This document shows, piece by piece, positions 1 through 8,893 of a stretch of 64,000 nucleotides of DNA. Both the position numbers and the translations under genes were made by a program. Source of the DNA: DATATB01 sp036268995 (lineage in GTDB: Bacteria > Planctomycetota > Planctomycetia > Pirellulales > PNKZ01); contig DATATB010000026.1 of assembly GCA_036268995.1 (NCBI GenBank), forward strand, positions 61,162 to 125,161, read 5' to 3'. The notes beneath the pieces were generated by a model. The model did not search any database. It saw only the letters and a list, made by a program, of their open reading frames with translations, and was not told the DNA's origin. The stretch's first letter is position 1. Every line of letters starts with the position of its first letter.

Positions 1-4
1 TCGC

Positions 5-199
5 TTACTTCGCCCGTTTGGGCGGTTCGAGTTGAACGACGTCCGCCGTTTCTGGACTCTTCGACGCACAGCCGCCGCACGCGCTGCCGCAGCCGGCCTT
101 TCCGCGCGAGCTGACGAGCGACCATGCCCGCCGCGCCAGGTAGCCCACGGCCGCGGCCACGAGCAGGGTAACCAGCAGATCCTGCCAGCCAAATCGCAT
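5..199 (-). CDS. FeoB-associated Cys-rich membrane protein
   Basis: Small protein of 64 residues with one N-terminal membrane helix (about residues 8-24) followed by a basic stretch and a cysteine cluster (Cys-Gly-Ser-Ala-Cys-Gly-Gly-Cys, about residues 37-44). This architecture is that of the FeoB-associated Cys-rich family, which is found directly downstream of FeoB; its exact role in ferrous iron uptake is not settled. It follows feoB on the same strand after about 75 bases that hold a short palindromic repeat. The start is the only ATG giving the complete membrane helix. Family recognition rests on the helix plus Cys cluster and the position in the feo operon. Confidence 0.85.
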   Translation of the reverse strand: MRFGWQDLLVTLLVAAAVGYLARRAWSLVSSRGKAGCGSACGGCASKSPETADVVQLEPPKRAK

Positions 200-226
200 G
201 CGAGACCTTTAATCAGCGAAGGTTTG

Positions 227-274
227 GTCCGTTGTCCGTTGTCAGTTGCCACGGACCACGGACAACTGACAACG
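227..274. repeat. Heptamer-period hairpin between feoB and the Cys-rich gene
   Basis: Copies of a GTCCGTT-type heptamer run into an inverted partner ending at base 274. GTTGTCAGTTG on the left pairs with CAACTGACAAC on the right. The element ends one base before the feoB stop codon. The same words recur downstream of the kinase gene at 21.8 kb. There is no T-tract, so it is not a classical intrinsic terminator. Confidence 0.7.
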
Positions 275-2503
275 TTACGACAGCAGCATGCCGACCTGGT
301 ATGTCACCAGCGCAGCTACGTAGGCCAGTACGGTCATGTACACAAACGTGAATAGCGGCCAGCGCCAGGTGTTCGTCTCGCGCTTGATGATCACCAGCGT
401 CGAAGCGCACTGCGCACACAGGGCAAAAAACACCATGATCGACAGGGCCACAGGGACGTTGAAGACCGGCCGGTCCGTGCCTTCCCAACGGGCGGCGGTC
501 AGCGTCGCTTGCAGCCGGTTGGCGTCGGCCTGATTTTCCAGGTCCAAATCTTCACCCAGGTTGTAGATGATGCCCAGTGTGGCCACCACCACTTCGCGTG
601 CGGGAAACGAGGCAATCGCCGCGCAGCCGATGCGCCAGTCCCAGCCTAGGGGCCGCACGGCCGGCTCGATGATGTGCCCCAAGCGGCCGAGGAAGCTCTG
701 GCGGCGATAAGCGCCCGCCACCTGGTGATCGACGTCGGCGATCTGCCGCTCGATTTCGGCCCGCTGGGGCGATTCGTCGGGCAGGCTTTTCAAGCGAGCG
801 TCGAGCGCCTCGCGCTGGGCCACGAACGGCCCTTCGGCCGCTTGGGGATCGCGAGGATAATACAGCGCGGCCCACACCACGATCGACACGGCCACGATCA
901 GCGTGCCGGCCCGGCGGACAAAGGCCCAGCCCCGCTCGAGTACGCGATACGCGACGGTGCGCACCGATGGCCATTTGTAGCTGGGCAGCTCGAGCACAAA
1001 GGGAGGAGTCGGCCCGCGCAGCAGCGTGCGCTTGAGCACGAAGGCCACGCACACGGCTGTCGCGATACCTAGCAGATACATGGCGGTCATCACCAGCGCT
1101 TGCAGGCTGACAGCGCCGGCCAGGTATTTGCGGTTGGGAATGAACGCGGCAATCAGCAGCGTGTAGACCGGCAGCCGCGCGCTGCAACTCATCAGCGGGG
1201 CCACGAGAATCGTCGTCAATCGGTCGCGGCGATTCTCGATCACGCGCGTGGCCATCACGCCCGGAATGGCACAGGCAAACGACGACAGCAGCGGAATAAA
1301 GGACTTGCCGCTGAGGCCCACGCGAACCATCAGCCGATCCATCAGATACGCGGCCCGGGCCATGTAGCCGCAATCTTCCAGCAGCGCAATGAAGAAGAAC
1401 AGCACCATGATCTGCGGCAGAAAAATAATCACACCGCCCACGCCGCCGATCAGCCCATCGACGAGCAGGCTGCGCAGCGCGCCCTCGGGCAGCAGGCTGC
1501 CGGCCCAAACTCCCAGCGAGCCAGTGAGGCCGTCGATCAAGTCCATGGCCGGCTTGGCCCAGCGAAAAACGGCCTGAAACATCACGAACATCAGGGCCAG
1601 GAAGATCAGCGTGCCGAGTAGCCGATGCGTGAGCAGCCGATCGACGCGGTCGGTCCAGGTTTTTGGCGACACGGCTGGCCGCTGGACGACTCCGGTCAAT
1701 ACCCCGGCCACCCAGCCATAGCGGGACAGGGCTTCGACGGCCGGCACGCCGCAGCCCGCCGCGGCCAATCGCGCGCGGGCCTCCAGCAGCTCGTCAGCCA
1801 GGCATTCGTCCGGTCCGAGCAAACGTCCCGCGAGGTAGCCGCTGGAGTCCAGCAGCAGCCGCTCGACCAGGAATCGCGGCAAGCTGCGGCCGATCCGCTC
1901 TTCGGCCAAGGTTTGCAGCCGGGCCACTTCCTCGACAAAGGGGGCAGGGAAGGGGGACAGCGGCGTCGAACCCGGCTGGTCGGCCGCCCGGGCCAACGCA
2001 TCTTTCAACTCGCCGAGGCCGATGCGGCGATTGGCCTGCACCGGCACGACCGCGACGCCCAACTGCTGCCGGAGCCGGGCCACGTCGATCTCGATGCCCC
2101 GCTGTCGCGCCAGGTCGGTCATGTTCAGCGCCAAGACGACCGGCAATCCCAGCTCGAGCACCTGGCTCACCAGGTACAAATTCCGTTCGAGGTTCGTCGC
2201 GTCGACGATGCACAGCACGGCGTCGGGCGGCTGCACGTCATCCTGGCGGCCCAGCAGCACGTCGACCGTGACGGTCTCGTCGGGAGAACGCGGAGCCAGG
2301 CTGTACGTGCCGGGCAAGTCGATCAGGGCGTAGCGGCGGCCGCCGTGCTGCAGGTGGCCCAGTTTTTTTTCGACCGTCACGCCAGGATAATTGCCGACCC
2401 GCTGGTGCACGCCGGCCAGCGCATTGAACAACGTGCTCTTGCCGGTGTTGGGATTCCCGATCAAGGCCACGCAGCAGGTGCGTCGAGCGGCGGCGGTCGT
2501 CAT
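275..2503 (-). CDS. feoB: Ferrous iron transport protein B (FeoB)
   Basis: Inner-membrane Fe(II) transporter with an N-terminal GTPase domain. Visible motifs are G1 GNPNTGKST (about residues 16-24), G3 DLPGTYSL, G4 NMTD, and then the polytopic domain with the Gate-type blocks CGYMARAAYLMDR and CAIPGVMATRVIENRRDR. At 742 residues the length is normal for the family. The ATG at 2503 matches the usual start just before the G1 strand; an in-frame GTG at 2521 would add six residues and neither has a strong ribosome site. It lies 65 bases after feoA in an operon with two FeoA-domain genes and the Cys-rich gene, behind a Fur-like palindrome. Identity is secure. Confidence 0.97.
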   Translation of the reverse strand: MTTAAARRTCCVALIGNPNTGKSTLFNALAGVHQRVGNYPGVTVEKKLGHLQHGGRRYALIDLPGTYSLAPRSPDETVTVDVLLGRQDDVQPPDAVLCIVDATNLERNLYLVSQVLELGLPVVLALNMTDLARQRGIEIDVARLRQQLGVAVVPVQANRRIGLGELKDALARAADQPGSTPLSPFPAPFVEEVARLQTLAEERIGRSLPRFLVERLLLDSSGYLAGRLLGPDECLADELLEARARLAAAGCGVPAVEALSRYGWVAGVLTGVVQRPAVSPKTWTDRVDRLLTHRLLGTLIFLALMFVMFQAVFRWAKPAMDLIDGLTGSLGVWAGSLLPEGALRSLLVDGLIGGVGGVIIFLPQIMVLFFFIALLEDCGYMARAAYLMDRLMVRVGLSGKSFIPLLSSFACAIPGVMATRVIENRRDRLTTILVAPLMSCSARLPVYTLLIAAFIPNRKYLAGAVSLQALVMTAMYLLGIATAVCVAFVLKRTLLRGPTPPFVLELPSYKWPSVRTVAYRVLERGWAFVRRAGTLIVAVSIVVWAALYYPRDPQAAEGPFVAQREALDARLKSLPDESPQRAEIERQIADVDHQVAGAYRRQSFLGRLGHIIEPAVRPLGWDWRIGCAAIASFPAREVVVATLGIIYNLGEDLDLENQADANRLQATLTAARWEGTDRPVFNVPVALSIMVFFALCAQCASTLVIIKRETNTWRWPLFTFVYMTVLAYVAALVTYQVGMLLS

Positions 2504-2568
2504 GCTTACAAGCGAAGCCACGTATGGGGGCCGGTTGGCGGCGCGATTGGTCGCGGCGAGGGGTCGTG

Positions 2569-2799
2569 TTATTGGGCGGGTTCGAGTTCGACGCGGGCCG
2601 CTTCCGTCTTGCGAACGCTCAGGCGGTAGCCGCGCAGTTGCAGTTCCAACGGATCGCCCAGCGGCGCGGCTCCGATCATGCTGACATCAATGCCGGGCGT
2701 CAGTCCCATCTCCAGCAGCCGCAGGCTGATCTCGTCGTCGCCGTGGATCTGCCGCACGCGTCCGCCGTGGCCGGGCTTCAGGTCTGACAGTCGCGTCAT
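2569..2799 (-). CDS. feoA: FeoA domain protein (second gene of operon)
   Basis: A 76-residue SH3-like FeoA protein. Hallmarks are the hydrophobic-basic start MTRLSDLKPG, the central LLEMGLTPG turn and the C-terminal RGYRLSVRKTEA strand. FeoA is a small cytoplasmic partner that modulates FeoB. The ATG overlaps the stop of the upstream FeoA-domain gene by four bases (ATGA), so the two are translationally coupled. A longer in-frame reading upstream lies inside the preceding gene and is not real. Having two separate FeoA-domain proteins before FeoB is seen in other bacteria; which of them contacts FeoB cannot be told from sequence. Confidence 0.93.
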   Translation of the reverse strand: MTRLSDLKPGHGGRVRQIHGDDEISLRLLEMGLTPGIDVSMIGAAPLGDPLELQLRGYRLSVRKTEAARVELEPAQ

Positions 2800-3032
2800 G
2801 CCGGGCTCCCGCCGTGCACCAAAACTTGCAGCAGGTCGTCGGCCCGAAAACAGAACTTCTGGCCATCCAAGCGAATGATGCAAGGACTGCCCGGCTGCAC
2901 CATTTCCACCACATTGCCACCGCGGAGGCCGAGTTCTTCCAAGCGGTGTACCTGCTCGGGCCGGCCCACGACGGCGCCGATTTCGGCCCGACTGCCGGCG
3001 GGCAGGCAACTGAGCGGAATCAAATCGTCCAC
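2796..3032 (-). CDS. FeoA domain protein (first gene of operon)
   Basis: A 78-residue protein of the FeoA fold: start DDLIPLSCLPAGSRAEI, central LEELGLRGGNVVEM and an ending of the IIRLDGQKFCFRADD type. The start is a GTG at 3032 preceded by a GAGGA ribosome site seven bases upstream; no ATG fits. It is the first gene after the Fur-like palindrome at 3069-3089 and overlaps the next FeoA gene by four bases. It diverges clearly from its neighbour FeoA, so the two probably have distinct roles, for example FeoB modulation and dimer formation. That functional split is inference. Confidence 0.9.
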   Translation of the reverse strand: MDDLIPLSCLPAGSRAEIGAVVGRPEQVHRLEELGLRGGNVVEMVQPGSPCIIRLDGQKFCFRADDLLQVLVHGGSPA

Positions 3033-3068
3033 CGGAACATCCTCGGGAGGTGCGTGCCACGCGATCGT

Positions 3069-3089
3069 AATTGAGACTGATTCTCAATT
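3069..3089. promoter_or_regulatory. Fur-box-like palindrome upstream of feo operon
   Basis: Perfect 8-base arms AATTGAGA and TCTCAATT surround a CTGAT centre. Read as a 7-1-7 site it is TGAGACT-G-ATTCTCA, close to the Fur consensus TGATAAT-N-ATTATCA. It lies 37 bases upstream of the first feoA-type start codon, in an otherwise GC-rich region. Position and sequence suggest iron-dependent repression by a Fur-family regulator. No regulator gene is in the window. Confidence 0.75.
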
Positions 3090-3237
3090 GCAGATTGTAT
3101 GCCCCCCGCCGGGCTCACGCAAGCTGGAGGCAAAAAATGGCGGGTGGATATATCAGTGCCTGCTGCGCTGGGCGGTAATTCCAGCTGCGGACGGAATGGG
3201 GGAACGGCTCACGGCTGGAACAGCAGGTGCCGCCTGA

Positions 3238-3528
3238 CTAGATCAAACGATCCTGCTCACGCGCGCCGTGTACTACACGGGCAATACTGACCGTGCTTCC
3301 GTGCGGCTGGTAATAAATGAGGTAGTTACCAGTAACGTGCCGACGCACGTCACCAAAGCGGTTCGTTTGCATCGGCTGCCCGATACCGGGTTGCGTCGCG
3401 ATCAGGTCGCAAACCGCGCGCATTTCTTCGAGCCATGACAAGGCGGCGAGCACGCTATCCTGCGCGATGTAGTCGACGATCCGGCCGAGATCCTGTTCGG
3501 CTTCGGTCGTAAAAATTGCCTTCGGCAT
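3238..3528 (-). CDS. RelE/ParE-superfamily toxin
   Basis: A 96-residue protein with the ParE-like layout: N-terminal IFTTEAEQDLGRIVDYIAQDS helix pair, a central RRHVTGNYLIYYQPHG strand and the terminal VSIARVVHGAREQD, the usual position of the family's arginine-rich end. ParE toxins act on gyrase and RelE toxins on ribosome-bound mRNA; sequence alone favours the ParE type. Its ATG overlaps the last base of the antitoxin stop codon, so the pair is coupled. It is probably a chromosomal addiction or stress module. No disruption is visible. Confidence 0.88.
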   Translation of the reverse strand: MPKAIFTTEAEQDLGRIVDYIAQDSVLAALSWLEEMRAVCDLIATQPGIGQPMQTNRFGDVRRHVTGNYLIYYQPHGSTVSIARVVHGAREQDRLI

Positions 3529-3809
3529 CAGGCGTTGCTGGGCGGATTGCGTGAGCCGACATCCCGAGCACGCTGCCGAAGACGCTCCCAGTCGGCCTCG
3601 GTCAATTCACGAGACCGGCCAGCTCGGGCGGAAGCAATGCCCTGCTCTACCCGCTCCATGTGCTCCGTAGGCACGAAGGGCATGTGTTCGGTTTTTGCGC
3701 GCAACGCTTCAACGGCCGCTTCGAGCGCGGCCTCTCTCGAGGGGAACAACCCGCCGGCGACAACACTGGCGAGATACTGCTCCAATTGCGGAGAAAGTTC
3801 TGTTGACAT
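3528..3809 (-). CDS. ParD-like ribbon-helix-helix antitoxin
   Basis: A 93-residue acidic and helical protein that begins MSTELSPQLEQYLASVVAGG, followed by LFPSREAALEAAVEALR, the pattern of CopG/ParD antitoxins where an N-terminal ribbon-helix-helix binds DNA. The variable C-terminal tail would bind the toxin. A longer frame opens at 3866, but the ATG at 3809 begins exactly at the family start. It is upstream of and overlaps the toxin gene, the normal antitoxin-toxin order, and probably represses its own promoter. Confidence 0.85.
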   Translation of the reverse strand: MSTELSPQLEQYLASVVAGGLFPSREAALEAAVEALRAKTEHMPFVPTEHMERVEQGIASARAGRSRELTEADWERLRQRARDVGSRNPPSNA

Positions 3810-3908
3810 ACTGCTCAGGCTATCACGGAAGCCGGATACCGACAAGGAACTAAAAGGCACAGTCAAAGTTCCGACCCTTCTAATTCGGCTTGAGCGCCTT
3901 GGCGTCGT

Positions 3909-5696
3909 TTACCTTCGGAGGTGGAGCCCGGACCGCAGCAGCGTCGCGTGGCCCGAGAGCATTTCGAGTTCAATCTTCGTGATCTTGCACGTGGCGATGT
4001 AGCCGAACTCGAGTGCGATCCGGCCGTCGGCCAACGCAGCCTGCATGTGTGATTCATTTTCCTGTTTCGTCCGGTCGATGGGGGCCGTGACGTCGAGAAC
4101 CGCCCCTCCGTTGATTGTCGTTTGCACGGCGCACTGCTGTCCGAGGTTCTTCACCACATAACTGAAGACTTGACTCTCGTCAGCTTGCAAGTAATGTCCG
4201 GCCCGCCGCCATGGCGAGGAGCCGGTCGTTCCGGTCACGGGCGGGATCGCTTGCTGACCTCGGTCAGTCGCAACCGTGACCGACGACGTCGGGCCGAGCG
4301 GGAAGCGGACAGTCATTTGATTCGGCGAGCCCACGCATGAGAAGGCCACCGTCAAGCGGCAGTCTCCGGCCATGCGCACCGGCAGCGCGATGCGGCCGTA
4401 CTTGCCCTGAGCACAAATTGTGGTCAATACGCCTTGATCGCGTTTGCACTGACCCCCGCCGCCTAACCAGTCGGCCTTGACGTCGATCAGCGGCAGCACG
4501 TCGAGCTTGCCGTCGGCCGGCGTCCAGGTATTTTCGACGTTGAACAGCGAAGAATTGGCAGCCGCCGCCGTGCCGGGCGCCTTCCCGACCTTGGCCACGC
4601 GGCGGGTCATCCACAGGTCCCAGTTGCCCAGGCCGCCGGGGCGCTCGCTAGCGAACAATAGCGTCTGCCCGTCGGCCAACAGCCAAAAAGAAGGCTCGTC
4701 GACCGGCGAGTCAATCGGCCGCACCGCGTATCCGCTGCCGCTGGCGCGTTCGGCCAGGTAAAGCCTCATTTCACTGGTATAGCCACGAGTGAACAATAGC
4801 GACTTGCCGTCGGCCAGCGGCTGAGGGCATCCATCGGCTGCTTTGGTGTTGATCGTGGGGCCTAAGTTGACGGCTTTTTCCCACGGAGCGTCCAGCGTCT
4901 TGCGGCGCGATTGCCAAATATCAAACCCGCCTTGGCTTTGCTCGCGGCGGTCGGAATCGAAGTACAACGTCAGCCCGTCGGCCGACAGCCGACCGTGGTT
5001 GTCGTTGCTCGCGGAATTGACGTTGGGGCCAAGATTCACCGGCGAACCCCAGGGGGCGTCGCGCGTCGAGCGGCGGGTCTGGTAGAGATCGCCCCCGCCC
5101 TGCGCCTTGGTCGGGCCCGGGCTCTTCGAACCGCAGAAGAGCAGCGTCAGGCCGTCGGCGCTGAGCCAGGGATAGTTTTGGTAGCTGCTGTTATTGAGTG
5201 TCGTGAGTGCGGCCGGCGAGCCCCAGGGCTCGTCGAGGCTTTTGCGCCGACACTCGAACAGATCGCCGCCACCGCTGCGATGGGCATGAAATACCAGGCA
5301 CAGCCCATCGGCCGAGACGGTTGGCGCGGAGTCCTGCTTTTCACTGTTCGTCTTCGGCCCCAGGTTCTCCGGCTCGCTCCAGGTGTACTCGCGGCCATCG
5401 GGCAGATCGAATGGCCAGCGCGACGCGGTCGACTTGGATGAGATGGGTGGCGACGTCGTCGCGGTCTTGGCGGGCTGGCCTTTGGCGGGCATGCTCCCGA
5501 CCGGCACGCTTTTTGGCGGCACGGTCGCGCTGGCCTTCGATGCTGCGACGGCGCTGGAAAGTTTCGGCGCGTCGCTGGCTGGAGGTTTCGCTTCGATTTC
5601 GACCGTGCCGCCGGCCGGCACGGGCAGCGTAAGGCCGGGCACCGCTTCCACGCGCGCGACCACCTCGTTTTTGTCGTTCTTGATGATGATCCACAC
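3909..5696 (-). CDS. PD40 beta-propeller sensor part of a split kinase receptor
   Basis: An open frame of 595 codons beginning at a GTG without a ribosome site. The first residues (VWIIIKNDKNEV) complete a transmembrane segment and continue as the juxtamembrane strand typical of planctomycete receptor kinases. Next come five or six PD40/WD40-like blades recognised by repeated SADGLTLYF and DLWMTRR motifs (about residues 100-370), then a C-terminal beta-sandwich-like region of unknown kind. It is in the same frame as the C-terminal part of the kinase fragment just upstream, separated only by a TAG at 5700-5702. It is therefore best read as the extracellular half of one receptor kinase gene rather than an independent gene. 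Expression as a separate protein is doubtful. Confidence 0.7.
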   Translation of the reverse strand: MWIIIKNDKNEVVARVEAVPGLTLPVPAGGTVEIEAKPPASDAPKLSSAVAASKASATVPPKSVPVGSMPAKGQPAKTATTSPPISSKSTASRWPFDLPDGREYTWSEPENLGPKTNSEKQDSAPTVSADGLCLVFHAHRSGGGDLFECRRKSLDEPWGSPAALTTLNNSSYQNYPWLSADGLTLLFCGSKSPGPTKAQGGGDLYQTRRSTRDAPWGSPVNLGPNVNSASNDNHGRLSADGLTLYFDSDRREQSQGGFDIWQSRRKTLDAPWEKAVNLGPTINTKAADGCPQPLADGKSLLFTRGYTSEMRLYLAERASGSGYAVRPIDSPVDEPSFWLLADGQTLLFASERPGGLGNWDLWMTRRVAKVGKAPGTAAAANSSLFNVENTWTPADGKLDVLPLIDVKADWLGGGGQCKRDQGVLTTICAQGKYGRIALPVRMAGDCRLTVAFSCVGSPNQMTVRFPLGPTSSVTVATDRGQQAIPPVTGTTGSSPWRRAGHYLQADESQVFSYVVKNLGQQCAVQTTINGGAVLDVTAPIDRTKQENESHMQAALADGRIALEFGYIATCKITKIELEMLSGHATLLRSGLHLRR

Positions 5697-5699
5697 GCC

Positions 5700-6951
5700 C
5701 TACAGCACCGCCAGGAAGCCCGCCGCCGCGGCGCCCATCAGCAGCTTGGGATTCTTCCAAGGCGGGCCTTGCTTGCCGGCCTTAACGGACTTCTTGGGCC
5801 GCTTCGGAGGTGGGTCGGCAAAGCCGCTGGGGATTAAAGGAAGGTTTGCATTTTGAAAGGCGATCGACAGGTCCGATTGCTCGGTACTCGCCCCCGAGGG
5901 CTGCCAGGCCGTGGTTGCACTCGTCGCCGCCGCATTCAGGACCGACTGGCACGTTTCCAAGTCGGCCACCACCTCGGCCATGGTCTGGTAGCGATCCTCG
6001 ACCTTCTTGGCCACCATCTTGCGAAAGACGGCTTGCACCTGATCGGGCACGTCCACTTGCGCATCGCTCAGCGACGGCACGGGCTTCTCGCGGTGGGCCA
6101 GAATCTTCTCGACCACCGAATCGCCGCCGTACGTGGCCTTGGCTGTGATCAGGTAATACAGCGAGCAGCCTAAGCTGTAGATGTCGGATCGGGCATCGGC
6201 GTGCTTCGTGTTGAAGGCCTGCTCGGGACTCATGTAATCCACAGTGCCCATCACGGCCCCGCTGGTGGGTGAGCTCCGCCTGGTTTCCGCCGGGGGCGTC
6301 GATGCGCGCCAGGCCCATGTCGAGGATTTTGACCACGCCTTTTTTATCCAATAGCAGGTTGGCTGGTTTGATGTCGCGATGCACGACACCCTCGCCGTGA
6401 GCGAATTGCAAGCCTCGGGCAGCTTGCAGGACGTAATTGACAGCTGTGGCCACCGGGAACGGGCCGTTCTTCTTGACCAGCGCGGAAAGGTCTTTCCCGT
6501 CGACGTATTCCATGACGAGGAAGTGGGCGCCATGGGCCTCGTCGGCGTCGTCGGCCGCCACAATATGGGTGTGGCGCAGTTTGGCGGCGGCTTCCACTTC
6601 GCGTTGGAAGCGGGCCACCGCGGCAGGATCCTTGGTGACCGCGGGCGGCAGCATCTTGAGCGCCACCACGCGCTTCATGCGGCGATGCTCGGCCTTGAAC
6701 ACTTGCTCCATGCCACCCGCACCGATCTTGTCGAGGATCGTGTAGTTGCCGAGGATCAGCGCCTTGACTTTGCCCGCCAAGACGTGCTGCGCCTGAAACG
6801 GCGTCAGCTCGCCGGACTCGACGAGTTCCTTGGCAAGCGCCTCCGCATCTTTCGGCGACGCAGTGGGAGGAATGAAGTTCTTGAGCTTGCCGGTGGCAAT
6901 GATGCCACTGTCTTCAATCTGCTTAACGAATTGTTCGAGCGCAACGACCAT
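5700..6951 (-). pseudogene. Ser/Thr protein kinase half of receptor, frameshifted and stopped
   Basis: The N-terminal kinase domain is clear: glycine loop GAGGMEQVF (about 77-85), invariant Lys99 in VVALKM, catalytic HRDIKPANLL from His191 and DMGLAR in place of DFGLAR (Asp211). Shortly after, around 6264-6270, the frame is lost. The matching continuation (GAVMGTVDYMSPEQ, DARSDIYSLGC, VEDRYQTMAEV) is in the next frame, so one extra base in the run complementary to GGTGGGT explains it. That frame then runs to the membrane segment AAAAGFLAVL and meets TAG at 5700-5702, directly followed in frame by the PD40 protein. An intact gene would span 3909-6951, about 1014 residues. Either a decaying pseudogene or two sequence errors; two independent lesions favour decay. 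Confidence 0.85.
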
Positions 6952-7232
6952 GGTCGAGGCTCCGATCTTGTCGCCCTAAGACGGCGCCGATTATAGCAGC
7001 CCAACAACGCGGGTGGTAAAGTTGCCGGAAACAGGTGGGGGGGCTGTCCGTAAACGGAATCAGCGCGCGGTCCGTAGGTTCAGCCGACTTGTAAGAACGG
7101 CGGCGGGTGATGAACCGAACCTGTTACACCGCTCAAGCTTTCGGGCACCCAACTCCGCCGCCATCCATGCTTCGCCCGAAAAAGATGTCTCCCCGTTCCA
7201 TTGCCCGAGCGGCGTAGTCCGTGCGCCGTCGA

Positions 7233-8534
7233 TTATTTCGAAGCTGCGTCCCGCCGGTCGGCCACTCCATATCGGCTGACGGCCTGCTTTTGATAAGCGG
7301 CATAGAGATCACTCAGTTGCTTATTGCTGAGCTCAGAGCATTGGACCATCAGGATCATGGCAATCTGATTCTGCGGGTCGATCCACAGTTGAGTTTTTCG
7401 AGCGCCGTGATGGCCAAAACTGCCGACGCTGCAGCCGCCGGGCAAGGCCTTCTTCTGCACAAAAAATCCCAGCCCATAACCTTGCAGTCCCCCGCCTCCG
7501 ACGGCCAAGTTGCCCGTCTGAACCGCGCTCATCGCTTTGATCGCGGCCGGCGAAAGATACTTCTTGCCGTGGTACGTCCCGCCACTCAGCAGCATGCGGC
7601 AGAATTTTGACAGATCCGTTGCGGTGGAGAACAAGCTGCCGCTGGGCCTGGCAAAGTGGTTGGCATAGGACGGGATCATGCTGGCCGGAAACTGCGACAA
7701 GATGATCGGCGGCACCGTCCCGCATTTGCTCGGATCGCGGAGCAACTCCGTGTTGAGATGCAGCGGCTGGAGCGTCTTGGTCGTCGTGTTGTATTCATGC
7801 GTGGATGCCAGGTGCGAAGCCTGCTCGGCATTGGGCCAGAACGTCGTGTCTTGCATCTCCAGCGGATCCAACAGCCGCTGCTGGATGAACTGGCAATACG
7901 GAATTCCGCTGACCAGCTCGACAACGCGGCCGGCGATTGTCAGCCCTTGGCTGTACTCGAATTTCGAACCCGGCTCCCATTTCAGCGGGGCCTTGGCGAG
8001 CACCTTGACGTCGCCTTCCAGGTTGAACGTCCGCGGCGGGGTGTTTTTTGGCAGCCCGGCCGTGTGGCTCATGGCCTCGCGGATGGTGATCGGGTGTTTC
8101 GGCGGATGCGGCTTGCCTTGGTTGCCCGCTTCCTCGACCATCTGGCCCTTGAACTCCGGCAGATATTTCTCCACCGGATCGTCGAGGTTCACCTGGCCCT
8201 CGTCGACCAGCATCATCAGGGCCGCCGACGTAAAGCACTTGGTCATGGAAGCGATATAGCACAGATCCGTCGCCTGCATCGCTTTGCGAGTTGCCAGATC
8301 GGAAAACCCGATTGCCTCCAGATCGAGCACGTGGTCTTTGTCAGTTACCAGCACGACCGCGCCGGCAATCACCTGGCCGTCGATGAACGGCCGCAGCGCC
8401 GCATCCATGCCTCCATCGGCCGGCACCGGCGCAGCAGGATCGTCAGCCAGCGCGGCAGGCGCAACGCATACTGAAACGAGCAGTAGCACGCCACGAAGAA
8501 CACGGCCCAACGGCAGGTAGGTCGCCTTGATCAT
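7233..8534 (-). CDS. Serine hydrolase of the beta-lactamase/esterase family
   Basis: A 433-residue secreted or periplasmic protein with a signal peptide (about residues 1-30, ending ALADD). The class C beta-lactamase/DD-peptidase fold is indicated by the SxxK motif SMTK (Ser96-Lys99), a tyrosine motif in KFEYSQGL and a late HHGARKTQLWIDP block at the position of the third active-site motif. Members of this group are esterases or peptidases more often than true beta-lactamases; the substrate cannot be inferred. It stands alone, with about 280 bases to the broken kinase gene and 47 bases to the small gene upstream. ATG at 8534 gives the complete signal peptide. Confidence 0.92.
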   Translation of the reverse strand: MIKATYLPLGRVLRGVLLLVSVCVAPAALADDPAAPVPADGGMDAALRPFIDGQVIAGAVVLVTDKDHVLDLEAIGFSDLATRKAMQATDLCYIASMTKCFTSAALMMLVDEGQVNLDDPVEKYLPEFKGQMVEEAGNQGKPHPPKHPITIREAMSHTAGLPKNTPPRTFNLEGDVKVLAKAPLKWEPGSKFEYSQGLTIAGRVVELVSGIPYCQFIQQRLLDPLEMQDTTFWPNAEQASHLASTHEYNTTTKTLQPLHLNTELLRDPSKCGTVPPIILSQFPASMIPSYANHFARPSGSLFSTATDLSKFCRMLLSGGTYHGKKYLSPAAIKAMSAVQTGNLAVGGGGLQGYGLGFFVQKKALPGGCSVGSFGHHGARKTQLWIDPQNQIAMILMVQCSELSNKQLSDLYAAYQKQAVSRYGVADRRDAASK

Positions 8535-8581
8535 GATTTCACTTTCTTCGATGTCGACATTTCAGCCGGGGCGGGGCCTGA

Positions 8582-8893
8582 TCACAATAAATACCGTTCC
8601 AGCTCTTCAAAGACGATCGTGTTTCCGCAACCGTCGTTGATGGGATCGATGCACACGCCTTGAATGCCGATCCGCCGCAGGTCTTTGAGCAAAGACGGAA
8701 GGGTTGATCGGGCGACGAGCTTGTTCTCCCATTCTGTATCACCCCGCCCTACCATGAAAGACGCGGCATTTTCGGCGGCAGTGAAAGCAACGATGAAGCC
8801 CGGCATTCCCTTCGACTCAATTGGCCGAGAAATCGAGCCATGCCGCTGGGTAACGATCCAGAATGGGAAGCTGAATTTACTGATCATCGTCAT
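8582..8893 (-). CDS. Small hypothetical protein
   Basis: A 103-residue protein that I do not recognise. It is mixed alpha/beta with an N-terminal FSFPFWIVTQ strand, a central VAFTAAENAASFMVGRG segment and a C-terminal hydrophobic helix, EELERYLL. No signal peptide or membrane helix is present. A GGAG site lies nine bases before the ATG at 8893. It is on the same strand as the serine hydrolase, 47 bases upstream, so co-transcription is possible. Base composition is less GC-rich than its neighbours, and the region beyond it is repeat-rich, so it may be an acquired or fast-evolving gene. Confidence 0.6.
   Translation of the reverse strand: MTMISKFSFPFWIVTQRHGSISRPIESKGMPGFIVAFTAAENAASFMVGRGDTEWENKLVARSTLPSLLKDLRRIGIQGVCIDPINDGCGNTIVFEELERYLL

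Noticed and set aside
227..274. Hairpin after feoB as a Rho-independent terminator
   Set aside because: There is no T-tract after the stem on either strand, and the same words appear elsewhere as a repeat family.
7233..8534. Class C beta-lactamase resistance gene
   Set aside because: The fold fits, but the family is mostly esterases and peptidases and the second motif differs, so a resistance call is not supported.
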